Source: Pseudoalteromonas umbrosa (lineage in GTDB: Bacteria > Pseudomonadota > Gammaproteobacteria > Enterobacterales > Alteromonadaceae). Taken from it: a stretch of DNA of 64,000 nt. The notes below the pieces were generated by a model. The model was given only the letters and a program-made list of their open reading frames with translations. It ran no database searches and was not told the origin of the DNA. The position numbers and the translations under genes are program-made. Shown here one piece after another: positions 1 through 10,544 of this stretch (within the stretch, counting starts at the first letter, position 1; each line of letters starts with the position of its first letter). The stretch spans positions 498,697 to 562,696 of the forward strand of contig NZ_JASJUU010000002.1 in the NCBI RefSeq assembly GCF_030125375.1, read 5' to 3'.

Positions 1-82
1 CTAAATGAACATCGGCTTCAACGGTTGGGTTACCACGTGAGTCCATAACTTCACGGCCAATCACTTTTACGATTTTTGACAT
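1..82 (-). CDS. eno: Enolase, N-terminal fragment
   Basis: The first 27 codons of enolase, the glycolytic enzyme converting 2-phosphoglycerate to phosphoenolpyruvate and also an RNA degradosome partner in gammaproteobacteria. The fragment reads [18 protein letters not shown] after the start, the strongly conserved enolase N-terminus. The start at 82 is preceded by an AGAGGA ribosome site. The rest lies outside the window. It follows pyrG in the same direction, the usual pyrG-eno order, but a terminator hairpin stands between the two, so eno probably has its own promoter. Confidence 0.95.
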   Translation of the reverse strand, partial: MSKIVKVIGREVMDSRGNPTVEADVHL

Positions 83-135
83 CTTGATTCCTCTTTTCCC
101 AAAGTGGTGAGTGTTTTTATTTCTGCTTAATTCGC

Positions 136-178
136 ATTGCTATGCAACCGTATTAGTGTGTTTCAGTCGCATAGCAAT
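136..178. promoter_or_regulatory. eno upstream promoter with flanking inverted repeat
   Basis: On the minus strand TTGCTA (172-177) and TAATAC (150-155) with a 16-base spacer make a plausible sigma-70 promoter for eno. Perfect 10-base inverted arms, ATTGCTATGC (136-145) and GCATAGCAAT (169-178), flank the -10 element, and the second overlaps the -35. The arms could be an operator or a hairpin; which one is not decided by the sequence. Confidence 0.45.
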
Positions 179-195
179 ACCATAGGTATTAAAAC

Positions 196-226
196 AAAAA
201 AGCCGTGCACTCGTGCACGGCTTTTC
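196..226 (-). terminator. pyrG intrinsic terminator
   Basis: AGCCGTGCAC-TC-GTGCACGGCT hairpin directly after the pyrG stop. On the minus strand it is followed by a run of six T. A typical rho-independent terminator separating pyrG from eno. Confidence 0.85.
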
Positions 227-228
227 TT

Positions 229-1878
<1,650 letters not shown>

Positions 1879-1977
1879 TCAAGGAAAATGGAATTTAAAT
1901 AAGAATCAAGACGGGGCGATAGTATAGCAAAAACGTGATTAGCAATCCAGCAAAAATTGCCTACTCTGGCAGCGGAT

Positions 1978-2757
1978 TTACTTCACACGCTTTTTTATCA
2001 GCTCCCAAGCCTCATCCATTTGTGCAAGGCTTGATTCTTCTAAGGTTAAGTTTTGCTTAGCCAAAACCCCTTCAATCTGCACAAAACGGTTACTAAACTT
2101 TCGCGTTGCTTGGCGTAACAATTGTTCAGGATCGCGTTTCGTATGACGAATTACATTCACCGTGGCAAACAATAAATCACCGAGCTCTTCAGCACTGTGT
2201 TCAGAGTAGGGGTCGTGCGCCAAGGCTTCTTTAACTTCATCAACCTCTTCTTCCACTTTGTCGAGCGCGCCATGATAATCTGGCCAATCAAAGCCTAATG
2301 ATGCCGCACGCTTTTGAATTTTTTTAGCACGAGTGAGTGCAGGTAGGCCTTGGATCACATCTGCACCAAACTCGGGCTTTTCTTTACGCTCCGATTGCTT
2401 AATCGCTTCCCACTGCGCATCTAGTTCCTGCTCTGTCAATGACGCTTTTTTTTCGAAAACATGCGGGTGACGTCTGATCAGTTTGTCATTCAGCCCAGCA
2501 ACAATGGACTCAAAATCAAATAGTCCAGCTTCTTTACCGAGCTGAGCATAGAAGACCACTTGAAATAACAAGTCTCCCAACTCGTCTTTAAGCGCTACAT
2601 AATCTTGCTGCTCAATGGCCTCAGCCACTTCATGCGCCTCTTCAAGCGTATGAGGGACGATAGAGCTAAAATCTTGCTGTTTATCCCAATCACACCCTTT
2701 CTGTGGGTCTCGAAGCGTGGCCATGATCTCTAGTAGTCTATGTATGTTATCACTCAT
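1978..2757 (-). CDS. mazG: Nucleoside triphosphate pyrophosphohydrolase MazG
   Basis: 259 residues, about the E. coli MazG length. All-alpha NTP pyrophosphohydrolase that hydrolyses (d)NTPs to monophosphates and, in E. coli, lowers ppGpp effects. Two MazG folds are visible: the N-terminal one around LEEAHEVAEAI and DELGDLLFQVVF, and the C-terminal one with VEEEVDEVKEAL and EELGDLLFATVNV, whose acidic residues bind magnesium. It starts 9 bases after relA, so the two are almost certainly co-transcribed and link ppGpp synthesis with nucleotide clean-up. Confidence 0.96.
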   Translation of the reverse strand: MSDNIHRLLEIMATLRDPQKGCDWDKQQDFSSIVPHTLEEAHEVAEAIEQQDYVALKDELGDLLFQVVFYAQLGKEAGLFDFESIVAGLNDKLIRRHPHVFEKKASLTEQELDAQWEAIKQSERKEKPEFGADVIQGLPALTRAKKIQKRAASLGFDWPDYHGALDKVEEEVDEVKEALAHDPYSEHSAEELGDLLFATVNVIRHTKRDPEQLLRQATRKFSNRFVQIEGVLAKQNLTLEESSLAQMDEAWELIKKRVK

Positions 2758-2766
2758 TGCTTACTC

Positions 2767-4923
2767 TCAATGTTGTCGCTTCGCTTCAAACACACCTTCG
2801 GTTTGCAGCAATTTTGTCAGCAATCGATTTGTCGCAGATAAATCGCCCACTTCAATTTTCATTGTAAAAATGGCAACCCCTTTTTCATGCTGTGTTTGCA
2901 CATTCATATTGAGCACATTGACTTTTTCATTCGCTAAAATCGCACTGATATCACGAATAAGGCCTTGTCTGTCATTGGCTTCGATGCGAATCGTTATCTC
3001 ATAAAATGATTGCACATCTTCTGACCAGCTTACTGCAATTTCTCGCTCAGGGTGCTGCTGTGTAATATGCGCAAAAGAGTCACAATCAGCTCTGTGTACC
3101 GCGATACCTCGACCTTGCGTAATGTAGCCTACTATTTCATCACCCGGTACAGGCTGGCAGCATTTGGCAACATGACTCAGCAAACTGCCCACGCCTTCAA
3201 CAACAATCCCGTTTTTATCGCCTTTATGTTTTTTGCGTGTACTAAGTTTTAACTTAGGCTCAGCCTCAGGCTTATCCTGAATAAAGTTTAAGAATTGATT
3301 AATACGCACATCGCCCGCACCAACAGCGACCATCAAGTCATCTAATTCTTTAAAGTTGAATCGCTCAATGGCTGGCTCTAATTCTTTATAACTGATATCC
3401 AGCTTTTGTAAGTGGCTATCGAGAATTTCTTTACCTGCTTGCAGGTTTTTATCTCTATCTTGCTGCTTAAACCAGTGATGGATTTTACTACGCGCCCGCG
3501 AAGAGTATATATAGCCCAAAGATGGATTAAGCCAATCACGACTTGGTGATGGATTTTTTTGCGTTAAGATCTCTATTTGATCGCCAGTGGATAGCTTATA
3601 CGTAAACGGGACTATTTTGCCAAAGACCTTAGCGCCAATGCAGCGATGACCAACATTCGAGTGAATATAATAAGCAAAGTCCAGTGGTGTTGAACCCAGT
3701 GGCAAATCAAAAATATCTCCGCGCGGTGTAAATACATACACGCGGTCTTCCACGACTTGGTTTTTGAGCTCCTCGGCAAACTCACTACCATCGACCACTT
3801 CCTCTTGCCATTGCAGTAGTTTTCTTAGCCAACTAATTTTTTGCTCATAACCAGAGCCGCGCCCCGGCAGTGCACCTTCTTTATACATCCAGTGTGCAGC
3901 AACACCCATTTCAGCATCTTTATGCATATCATGAGTACGGATCTGGATTTCGACTGTCTTGCCCTCAGGCCCAAATACAACGGTATGAATAGACTGATAG
4001 CCATTGGGCTTCGGCGTTGCAACATAATCGTCAAACTCTTTATTCAAGTGACGCCAGTTAGTATGCACAATACCGAGTGCTGCGTAACAATCTTGCAATT
4101 GGTCAACCACGATACGCATAGCGCGGATATCAAATAGCTGCTCAAACTCATAATTTTTTTGCGACATCTTTTTATAAATACTAAAGATGTGCTTTGGACG
4201 ACCATACACCTCAGCTGTTACATTGGCATCAGCTAGCTTTTGCTGCACGGCTGAGACCATATCGCTCATATACGCTTCACGCGCAAGGCGTTTATCAGCC
4301 AGCTTTTTAGCAATGGTTTTATAGCTCTCTGGGTGTAAATAACGAAACGAAAGATCTTCAAGCTCCCACTTTAGTTGGCCAATACCCAGGCGATTAGCCA
4401 GCGGGGCGAAAATATTAGCGGTTGTTTTTGCTGCAACCACACGCTCTTCTTCAGAAGCATCTTTCACACTTCTGAGATAACAAATCTGCTCCGCAAGTTT
4501 AATCACTACTGCGCGCACATCTTCTACCATCGCCAATAGCATGCGACGAATTTTATCAATTTGGACATTCCCTTTGCTCTGATGAGCCAAGGTACTGATT
4601 GACGCCATTTGCTCAACACCTTTGAGCAACAGGGCGATGTTTTCCCCGAGCGCTTTTTCAACCGCCTCAATATCAAGTTGCTGAGCAATAAAGTAAGGGG
4701 TTAAAAATGCCCCAGCAAGGGACTCTGAGTCAAAATTCAGCTCAGCCAAGATCTCAACCATCTCGATGGCTTTTTCTAACAGATCTTCATTGGTTTCTGC
4801 GGGGCATAAAGCGTATGCCTCGCTGAGTCGATCGGTTTTATCCTCTGACAACTTTAATAACGCTAATCGCGCATCAAAATCTGCTGGCAAAGTGGTGTGG
4901 TGAGATTGGCGAGTCGCTACCAT
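2767..4923 (-). CDS. relA: GTP pyrophosphokinase RelA
   Basis: 718 residues (E. coli 744). Ribosome-associated (p)ppGpp synthetase of the stringent response. Order: a degenerate HD-like N-terminal hydrolase region, where the catalytic HD signature expected in SpoT is absent (STLAHQSKGN is seen), then the synthetase with YQSIHTVVFGPEGKTVEIQIRT, the TGS domain around DRVYVFTPRGDIFDLP, a conserved zinc-finger-like segment with AKCCQPVPGD, and a C-terminal ACT domain. The loss of HD marks it as RelA rather than SpoT. A very strong ribosome site (AAAGGAGG) precedes the start. It sits 6 bases after rlmD and 9 before mazG. Confidence 0.97.
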   Translation of the reverse strand: MVATRQSHHTTLPADFDARLALLKLSEDKTDRLSEAYALCPAETNEDLLEKAIEMVEILAELNFDSESLAGAFLTPYFIAQQLDIEAVEKALGENIALLLKGVEQMASISTLAHQSKGNVQIDKIRRMLLAMVEDVRAVVIKLAEQICYLRSVKDASEEERVVAAKTTANIFAPLANRLGIGQLKWELEDLSFRYLHPESYKTIAKKLADKRLAREAYMSDMVSAVQQKLADANVTAEVYGRPKHIFSIYKKMSQKNYEFEQLFDIRAMRIVVDQLQDCYAALGIVHTNWRHLNKEFDDYVATPKPNGYQSIHTVVFGPEGKTVEIQIRTHDMHKDAEMGVAAHWMYKEGALPGRGSGYEQKISWLRKLLQWQEEVVDGSEFAEELKNQVVEDRVYVFTPRGDIFDLPLGSTPLDFAYYIHSNVGHRCIGAKVFGKIVPFTYKLSTGDQIEILTQKNPSPSRDWLNPSLGYIYSSRARSKIHHWFKQQDRDKNLQAGKEILDSHLQKLDISYKELEPAIERFNFKELDDLMVAVGAGDVRINQFLNFIQDKPEAEPKLKLSTRKKHKGDKNGIVVEGVGSLLSHVAKCCQPVPGDEIVGYITQGRGIAVHRADCDSFAHITQQHPEREIAVSWSEDVQSFYEITIRIEANDRQGLIRDISAILANEKVNVLNMNVQTQHEKGVAIFTMKIEVGDLSATNRLLTKLLQTEGVFEAKRQH

Positions 4924-4929
4924 TATTGA

Positions 4930-6243
4930 CTACCTCCTTTGGAACAACGCCATTGTTTCAATATGTCCTGTGTGTGGGAACATATCCATCAGTGCAACCT
5001 TACTTACAATAAATCCAGCCTGCAAAATTAACGCGCTATCACGAGCCAAAGTAACGGGATCGCATGACACATAGAGCACTTGACTAAATTGCTCCAATGG
5101 CAATTGCTTTAAAACTTCGTATGCGCCTGTGCGAGAAGGGTCTAATACCAATGTGTCTAGTTCTTGACTAAACCACTGTGCTGAAGCCATTTCTTGCGTT
5201 AAATCAAACTGGAAAAACTGTGCATTGTCGATTTTATTAGTGTGCGCATTTTGCGTCGCCATTGCAACAGAAGAAGCCACTCCTTCAACACCAATTACTT
5301 CCTTAGCTTGTTTTGCGAACAATAATGAAAAATTACCAATGCCACAAAACAGATCAAGGACTTTTTCTTTACCTGTTAACGCCAGCCAACTCAGAGCTTG
5401 GTCTAGCATGGCTGAGTTAACCGCAGCATTCACTTGAATAAAATTATTCAGCCTAAATTGAAAATTAATACCATTCACTTGATACTCTGGCAATTCTGAG
5501 TAATTCGGATCTTTATTGCCATCATCCCAAACAGTTTGCCACCCTCGTTGCTCGAACTGAACGTGTACTCCTTGCTTAACTTCATCGTCTATCGCTTTGG
5601 TATGACGTAAAAGAATATACGGGGCATTGTCTGCTTCACATAATTGAATGTGACTGACACTGCGCAGCTGTACGTGACCATTTAATACCTCTCTCAAGTC
5701 AACAAAAACTGATTGATACACTCGAGTCAATACACCACAGTCAACCACATCGACCAACTTCTTTGATTTTGCTGCTCGAAAGCCAAGCTTGAGTACTTTC
5801 TCTTTTCTATCAAAATACGTCGCAATGCGGGCCGCTCGACGATAATGTCTGCCGTCACTTTCAATTGGGTTAACCCATGGTAGTGCATCAGTACCTGAAA
5901 ACTTAGAAAACAACTTTTCCACCGCTAATTGCTTGTGCTCAAGCTGCGCTGATTTGCCTAAGTGCTGCAATGAACAGCCGCCACATTGTTGATAGTGACG
6001 ACAAAATGCATCAACACGCTGCTCACTTGCGGTGATCACTTTTTCAACCACCCCTTCAAAAAGTTTCGCTTTTTGTTGAGATACCCTGATTTTGACTCGC
6101 TCACCAGGCAAAGCACCTTCAATAAAACCAACTTTACCTTTGTATTTTGCTACACCTCGCCCTTGATGATCGAGTGAGTCAATACCCACTTCCATAACCT
6201 CACCTTTACCAGATGTTTTTTTAGCACGGAAAATTTGTGCCAT
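4930..6243 (-). CDS. rlmD: 23S rRNA (uracil-1939-C5)-methyltransferase RlmD
   Basis: SAM-dependent methyltransferase making m5U1939 in 23S rRNA. TRAM domain near residues 10-70, then an iron-sulfur cluster motif, C-x5-C-x2-C in FCRHYQQCGGC plus a later Cys in VDCGVL. The C-terminal Rossmann fold has VLDLFCGIGNFSLL, and the catalytic nucleophile is in YVSCDPVTLARD. The frame opens at 6261, but the ATG at 6243 has an AAGGGG ribosome site at good spacing and matches family length (438 residues), so I use it. First gene of the rlmD-relA-mazG unit, divergent from barA. Confidence 0.95.
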   Translation of the reverse strand: MAQIFRAKKTSGKGEVMEVGIDSLDHQGRGVAKYKGKVGFIEGALPGERVKIRVSQQKAKLFEGVVEKVITASEQRVDAFCRHYQQCGGCSLQHLGKSAQLEHKQLAVEKLFSKFSGTDALPWVNPIESDGRHYRRAARIATYFDRKEKVLKLGFRAAKSKKLVDVVDCGVLTRVYQSVFVDLREVLNGHVQLRSVSHIQLCEADNAPYILLRHTKAIDDEVKQGVHVQFEQRGWQTVWDDGNKDPNYSELPEYQVNGINFQFRLNNFIQVNAAVNSAMLDQALSWLALTGKEKVLDLFCGIGNFSLLFAKQAKEVIGVEGVASSVAMATQNAHTNKIDNAQFFQFDLTQEMASAQWFSQELDTLVLDPSRTGAYEVLKQLPLEQFSQVLYVSCDPVTLARDSALILQAGFIVSKVALMDMFPHTGHIETMALFQRR

Positions 6244-6325
6244 GTACCGCCCCTTATACATTGCTAAACACCTATGAACTCGCTACTCTAGAGTTCATAA
6301 TTATCAAAGTTTTATATCGCTCAAT

Positions 6326-9094
6326 ATGTCTAAATTAAGCTTACGCGATAGCGTTTTATTGCTTACCCTGATCCCGACGGTGTTAATCGGTTTAATACTT
6401 GGGGGCTATTTTACTATAAATCGCTACGTAGAGCTTGAACAAATCCTTAAACAGCAAGGCACCAGTATTGCCAATTCACTGGCGATGACAGTAGAGCAGC
6501 CCTTAGACTCTAAAGACAAAGCCAAACTCCATAGCATCATTACCAAAGCACACAATCAACACGCGTCGCTCGTTAACAGCATTGCGGTATTTGACTTGCA
6601 TAATCAGCTCATCATGACCAGCAACTATCACAGTGAATTTAATGATTTGCACTATCGAGGAAATGTTGCGGCACTGCATGCCACAGAAGCCCAAAAATTA
6701 CGTAACAACTACGTTATTTTTGCGCCAGTAAAATACTATGGTACGGGAGAAACTTGGCAAGATGCCCATGCTAAAACAATCGCGGTATTAATGGTTGAAA
6801 TCAGTCAAGATCAAGCCATTATCGGGCAACAAAAAGCATTATTACTCAGTGGCACGATAATTCTTGGCGCCTTATTTTTAAGTGTATTCCTGTCCACTCG
6901 CTTAAGTCGCATGTTCTCCACCCCGCTCTCTCAATTACAACTTGCAACAGACAAGCTCATTGAAGGTAAAACGGATATCGGGGTCAGTGAGCAAATGCAA
7001 GGCGAGTTTGACATGATGCGACAAGGCCTTGTCACCATCAGTGAAAAAATGGTCGGACAAAGAGATGAAATGCAAAAGCATATTGATCAAGCCACCAGTG
7101 ACTACCGAGAAACCTTAGAACAGTATGAAACGCAAAATATTCAGCTCAATATCGCTAAAAAAGAAGCACAAGTGGCTAACCGCGTTAAATCAGACTTTTT
7201 AGCAAAAATGAGTCATGAACTCAGAACCCCGCTTAACGGCGTAATTGGTTTTACAAGGCAGCTTTATAAAACACCGCTTAATAAGCATCAAAAAGACTAT
7301 CTGGATACCATCGAGCTCTCTGCAAACAGTCTACTTACTATCATCAGTGATATTCTGGATTTCTCTAAACTTGAAGCCGGTGCGATGGAGCTGGAAAACA
7401 TCCAATTCCAACTGCGCGATGCAGTTAATGAAGTGATGACATTGCTTGCACCAAGCGCTTATGAGAAACAATTAGAATTATCAATTGCTGTCAATCGCCA
7501 AGTACCTGACAACCTAGTCGGTGACCCCACTCGCTTTAAACAGGTACTCATTAATTTAATCAGTAATGCAATTAAGTTTACTGAAAAGGGCTCAGTTAAA
7601 GTTGATATCAGCCACCGCTTAAAGGGAGACTCCCAAACCTCTTTACTCGTTTCAGTTAGTGATACAGGCCTCGGTATCGCACAAGAAAAACAAGACACCC
7701 TATTTACGCCTTTTGCACAAGCAGACACCAGTATAACTCGTAAGTTTGGCGGTACGGGCCTTGGCTTAATTATTACTAAACATATCGTTGAGGTCATGCA
7801 AGGTAGGATCACGTTAAACTCAGCGTTGGGTAACGGCTCATGTTTCACATTTAATGCCATTTTTAATCTGCCTAGTCGTTTATTTAATGATGACTTACCG
7901 TGTCGACCTTTAGAAAACAAACGAGTTTTGTATTTCGAACCGCAAGAGCACACGCGTAATGCCGTTATTACGCAAATTGAAAGCTGGCATATGCAAGTGA
8001 CAGTGTGTGATAGTGATGAGGCATTCTTTGCAGCTCTGGAACAAGAGTTTAGCTATGATATTTGTCTGGTCGGTAATATGGCCACCGTTGACGATATGCA
8101 AACTGTTAAAAACTATATCAACCGTGCTCGAGAAAAAGCTGATTATTTATACCTTATGGTAAATACCATTTCTCACAATATGCGTGAATCCTTGATTGGA
8201 AGTGGCGCTGATGCCTGCATCAGTAAACCACTGCATCACAGAAAGTTGTGCGAAATGCTCGCAGCACCATATCGTTTAGATCACCCAGATTTGTCTATAG
8301 AAACGAGTAATGCAACTCACTTGCCACTAAAAGTGCTCATTGCCGATGATAATGACGCCAACTTAAAGTTGCTATATACCTTATTAGAAGAACAAGTTGA
8401 AACCATTGAAACGGCACATAATGGCGCACAAGCTGTTGGGCTGTGTAAAACACATAAATATGATTTAATATTTATGGATATTCAAATGCCAATTATGGAT
8501 GGCATAACCGCTTGTAAAAGCATCAAAGAGTCATCGATGAATGATGACACGCCAATCATTGCCGTGACTGCGCATGCACTCGCAGGAGAAAAAGAGCAGT
8601 TAGTCAAAGATGGGTTTAGCGGCTATATGACGAAACCTATCGATGAAGACATGTTGAAGCAAATCATTTGTGATCACAGCGCATCTTCTCCCCTAGAGCG
8701 CGAGCAGAAGGAAGAACAAATGGTCAGCAGTGTGGCCCCCTTTGAGAGCCATTTGCTTGACTGGAATCTTGCATTGCAACGCTCTGGAAACAAACCCCAT
8801 TTAGCACTTGAAATGCTAAATATGTTACTGCAAAGCGTGCCTGAGATAATAGACCATTTAAATGAAGCGTGTGAAAAAGAAGATCCTGAACAGCTATTAA
8901 AAATTGTGCACAAATTCCATGGTGCTTGTTGCTATACAGGAGTTCCCAAGCTCAAAACTTTGGCTGAGACCATTGAAACCGCATTGAAACAAGACAAAGG
9001 GTTTGACTATGTCGAACCAGAGGTTCTAGATCTTATCGATGAGCTCACGAATCTGAATCGAGATGCTGAAATAACCGCTTCTTCAAGCTTATAA
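6326..9094 (+). CDS. barA: Hybrid sensor histidine kinase BarA
   Basis: 922 residues (E. coli BarA 918). Inner-membrane tripartite kinase that senses carboxylate-type metabolic signals and, through UvrY/GacA, activates Csr small RNAs. TM1 about 10-30, periplasmic loop, TM2 about 171-190, HAMP, coiled coil, HisKA with His297 in MSHELRTPLNG, HATPase with GTGLGL, a degenerate receiver lacking the phospho-Asp context (about 530-650), a true receiver with Asp718 in FMDIQMPIMDG, and a C-terminal Hpt with His862 in IVHKFHG. Divergent from rlmD, as in E. coli. The cognate response regulator is not in the window. Confidence 0.95.
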   Translation: MSKLSLRDSVLLLTLIPTVLIGLILGGYFTINRYVELEQILKQQGTSIANSLAMTVEQPLDSKDKAKLHSIITKAHNQHASLVNSIAVFDLHNQLIMTSNYHSEFNDLHYRGNVAALHATEAQKLRNNYVIFAPVKYYGTGETWQDAHAKTIAVLMVEISQDQAIIGQQKALLLSGTIILGALFLSVFLSTRLSRMFSTPLSQLQLATDKLIEGKTDIGVSEQMQGEFDMMRQGLVTISEKMVGQRDEMQKHIDQATSDYRETLEQYETQNIQLNIAKKEAQVANRVKSDFLAKMSHELRTPLNGVIGFTRQLYKTPLNKHQKDYLDTIELSANSLLTIISDILDFSKLEAGAMELENIQFQLRDAVNEVMTLLAPSAYEKQLELSIAVNRQVPDNLVGDPTRFKQVLINLISNAIKFTEKGSVKVDISHRLKGDSQTSLLVSVSDTGLGIAQEKQDTLFTPFAQADTSITRKFGGTGLGLIITKHIVEVMQGRITLNSALGNGSCFTFNAIFNLPSRLFNDDLPCRPLENKRVLYFEPQEHTRNAVITQIESWHMQVTVCDSDEAFFAALEQEFSYDICLVGNMATVDDMQTVKNYINRAREKADYLYLMVNTISHNMRESLIGSGADACISKPLHHRKLCEMLAAPYRLDHPDLSIETSNATHLPLKVLIADDNDANLKLLYTLLEEQVETIETAHNGAQAVGLCKTHKYDLIFMDIQMPIMDGITACKSIKESSMNDDTPIIAVTAHALAGEKEQLVKDGFSGYMTKPIDEDMLKQIICDHSASSPLEREQKEEQMVSSVAPFESHLLDWNLALQRSGNKPHLALEMLNMLLQSVPEIIDHLNEACEKEDPEQLLKIVHKFHGACCYTGVPKLKTLAETIETALKQDKGFDYVEPEVLDLIDELTNLNRDAEITASSSL

Positions 9095-9101
9095 ACAACA
9101 A

Positions 9102-9155
9102 AGGAACAGATAGTGTTCTGTTTCCTTTGGGTATTAAAAAAGGCGCACATGGCGC
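9102..9155. terminator. Convergent terminators of barA and phhB
   Basis: Two hairpins lie between the convergent genes. AAAGGAACAG pairs imperfectly with CTGTTTCCTTT just after barA. GGCGC-ACATG-GCGCC (9142-9155) is followed on the minus strand by six T and fits a terminator for phhB. Confidence 0.65.
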
Positions 9156-9178
9156 CCTTAACATTCCGAAATAAAATC

Positions 9179-9523
9179 TTATAGTGCTGCGAAAACTTCG
9201 TCAGTTTTTGATGCACAGATAAAGTCATTTTTGTGAAGACCTTTAATTGAATGGCTCCACCAAGTCACAGTCACTTTACCCCACTCAGTTAACAAACCAG
9301 GGTGGTGACCTTCATCTTCAGCCATATCACCCACTTTATTTGTAAACTCAAGTGCTTGTTTGAAGTTCTTGAACTTATAAACTCTTTCTAATTGCATGAT
9401 ACCGTCACGTACTTCAGGTACCCAATCAGGGATCTGCTTAATTAATACTGCTAACTCTTCATCTGACACTTTTGGCGCATCCGCACGACACGCTTCACAT
9501 TTTTGTGCACTTAAATCAGACAT
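9179..9523 (-). CDS. phhB: Pterin-4a-carbinolamine dehydratase
   Basis: 114 residues. Dehydrates 4a-hydroxytetrahydropterin, regenerating the cofactor used by phenylalanine hydroxylase. The family signature is clear: [23 protein letters not shown], quoted in part as GHHPGL and VTVTWWSH, holds the active-site histidines and tryptophan region. It starts 10 bases after phhA, so the two form an operon matching the enzyme and cofactor-recycling pair known from Pseudomonas. The short N-terminal stretch with CEAC and CRADA is unremarkable for marine homologues. Confidence 0.95.
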   Translation of the reverse strand: MSDLSAQKCEACRADAPKVSDEELAVLIKQIPDWVPEVRDGIMQLERVYKFKNFKQALEFTNKVGDMAEDEGHHPGLLTEWGKVTVTWWSHSIKGLHKNDFICASKTDEVFAAL

Positions 9524-9533
9524 GGGTGGTTCC

Positions 9534-10331
9534 TTAACTTGCTAATTTGTTTTTAGGTGGAAATTTTGGCTCAAACAGCCCTAACTCTTTTGCTTTTTCT
9601 ACTAATGCCATTATATCCATTTGAGAAATATCAAACAGATCATCTATCGAATTAATGGTGTAGTACAAAGGCTGCATGATATCAATACGATATGGTGTAC
9701 GTAGTACATCTAAAACTTCAAGTTTATTAATCTCTGGTGTATCAGAATACACGTACTGAGTTTCACCGGGACTAGATAAAATACCGCCGCCGTAAATACG
9801 CAACCCGTTATCGGTTTGCATCAAGCCGAACTCAACTGTGAACCAGTATAAACGAGCAAGGTATACACGGTCTTTTTTCTCTGCTGCGTAACCTAGTTGA
9901 CCATATTTATGTGTGAACTCAGCAAACGCTGGGTTTGTTAACATGGCACAGTGGCCAAATATTTCATGGAAAATATCAGGCTCTTGAAGGTAGTCAAATT
10001 CTTCACGAGATCTAATAAACGTGGCTACTGGGAATTGCTTGTTGGCAAGTAATCTAAAAAACTCATCAAAGTCGATTAATGCAGGTACTGGTGCAACTTG
10101 CCACCCAGTCTCTCTTTCAAGTACAGCATTAATTTCGTGCAGTTGAGGAATACGGTCGTGAGGTAGATTGATCTTCTTTAGACCTTCCATGTATTCGTCA
10201 CATGCCTTGCCTTCGATACATTTAAGCTGTCTTGCAACCAGCTCAGACCAAATTTTATTTTCTTCTTCACTCCACTCAATGATGCCTTGCTCATTAGGCT
10301 GCTTGGAAGTGTATTTACTAGATTTAGCCAT
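9534..10331 (-). CDS. phhA: Phenylalanine-4-hydroxylase
   Basis: Pterin-dependent, non-haem iron enzyme converting phenylalanine to tyrosine, the entry step of aromatic amino acid catabolism. The 2-His-1-carboxylate iron site is visible: HEIFGHC gives both histidines and YWFTVEFGL the glutamate. It is the compact bacterial catalytic form without the eukaryotic ACT regulatory domain. The frame opens at 10379, but the ATG at 10331 has GAAGG five bases upstream and starts with the usual bacterial N-terminus ([10 protein letters not shown]), giving 265 residues. Operon with phhB. A TyrR/PhhR-like box lies upstream. Confidence 0.96.
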   Translation of the reverse strand: MAKSSKYTSKQPNEQGIIEWSEEENKIWSELVARQLKCIEGKACDEYMEGLKKINLPHDRIPQLHEINAVLERETGWQVAPVPALIDFDEFFRLLANKQFPVATFIRSREEFDYLQEPDIFHEIFGHCAMLTNPAFAEFTHKYGQLGYAAEKKDRVYLARLYWFTVEFGLMQTDNGLRIYGGGILSSPGETQYVYSDTPEINKLEVLDVLRTPYRIDIMQPLYYTINSIDDLFDISQMDIMALVEKAKELGLFEPKFPPKNKLAS

Positions 10332-10422
10332 AGTAACCTTCTTTATCTTGATCTCCACTTCTGGTGGTGGAGCGTTCAAACCTGTTATCTCGATACTATG
10401 TAAAAGTGAGCAAAATATTAAT

Positions 10423-10479
10423 AGGTAGACCTAAAATGGCCTACCTGAAGAACCTTAAAAACGTAAATTTATAATTACA
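10423..10479 (-). promoter_or_regulatory. TyrR/PhhR-like box and hairpin upstream of phhA
   Basis: CGTAAA-TTTATA-ATTACA at 10462-10479 matches the TyrR-family consensus TGTAAA-N6-TTTACA at 10 of 12 positions. It lies about 130 bases upstream of the phhA start, a position suited to activation. An imperfect hairpin (GGTAGACC / GGCCTACC, 10425-10446) lies between it and the gene. TyrR-family control of phhAB is known in Pseudomonas; here it is inferred from the site alone. Confidence 0.45.
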
Positions 10480-10544
10480 CTTTTGAACACAAAATAATAC
10501 ACGCCCTATTTATAGAGACTCTTAGAGCAATTAAGTGTAAACAA

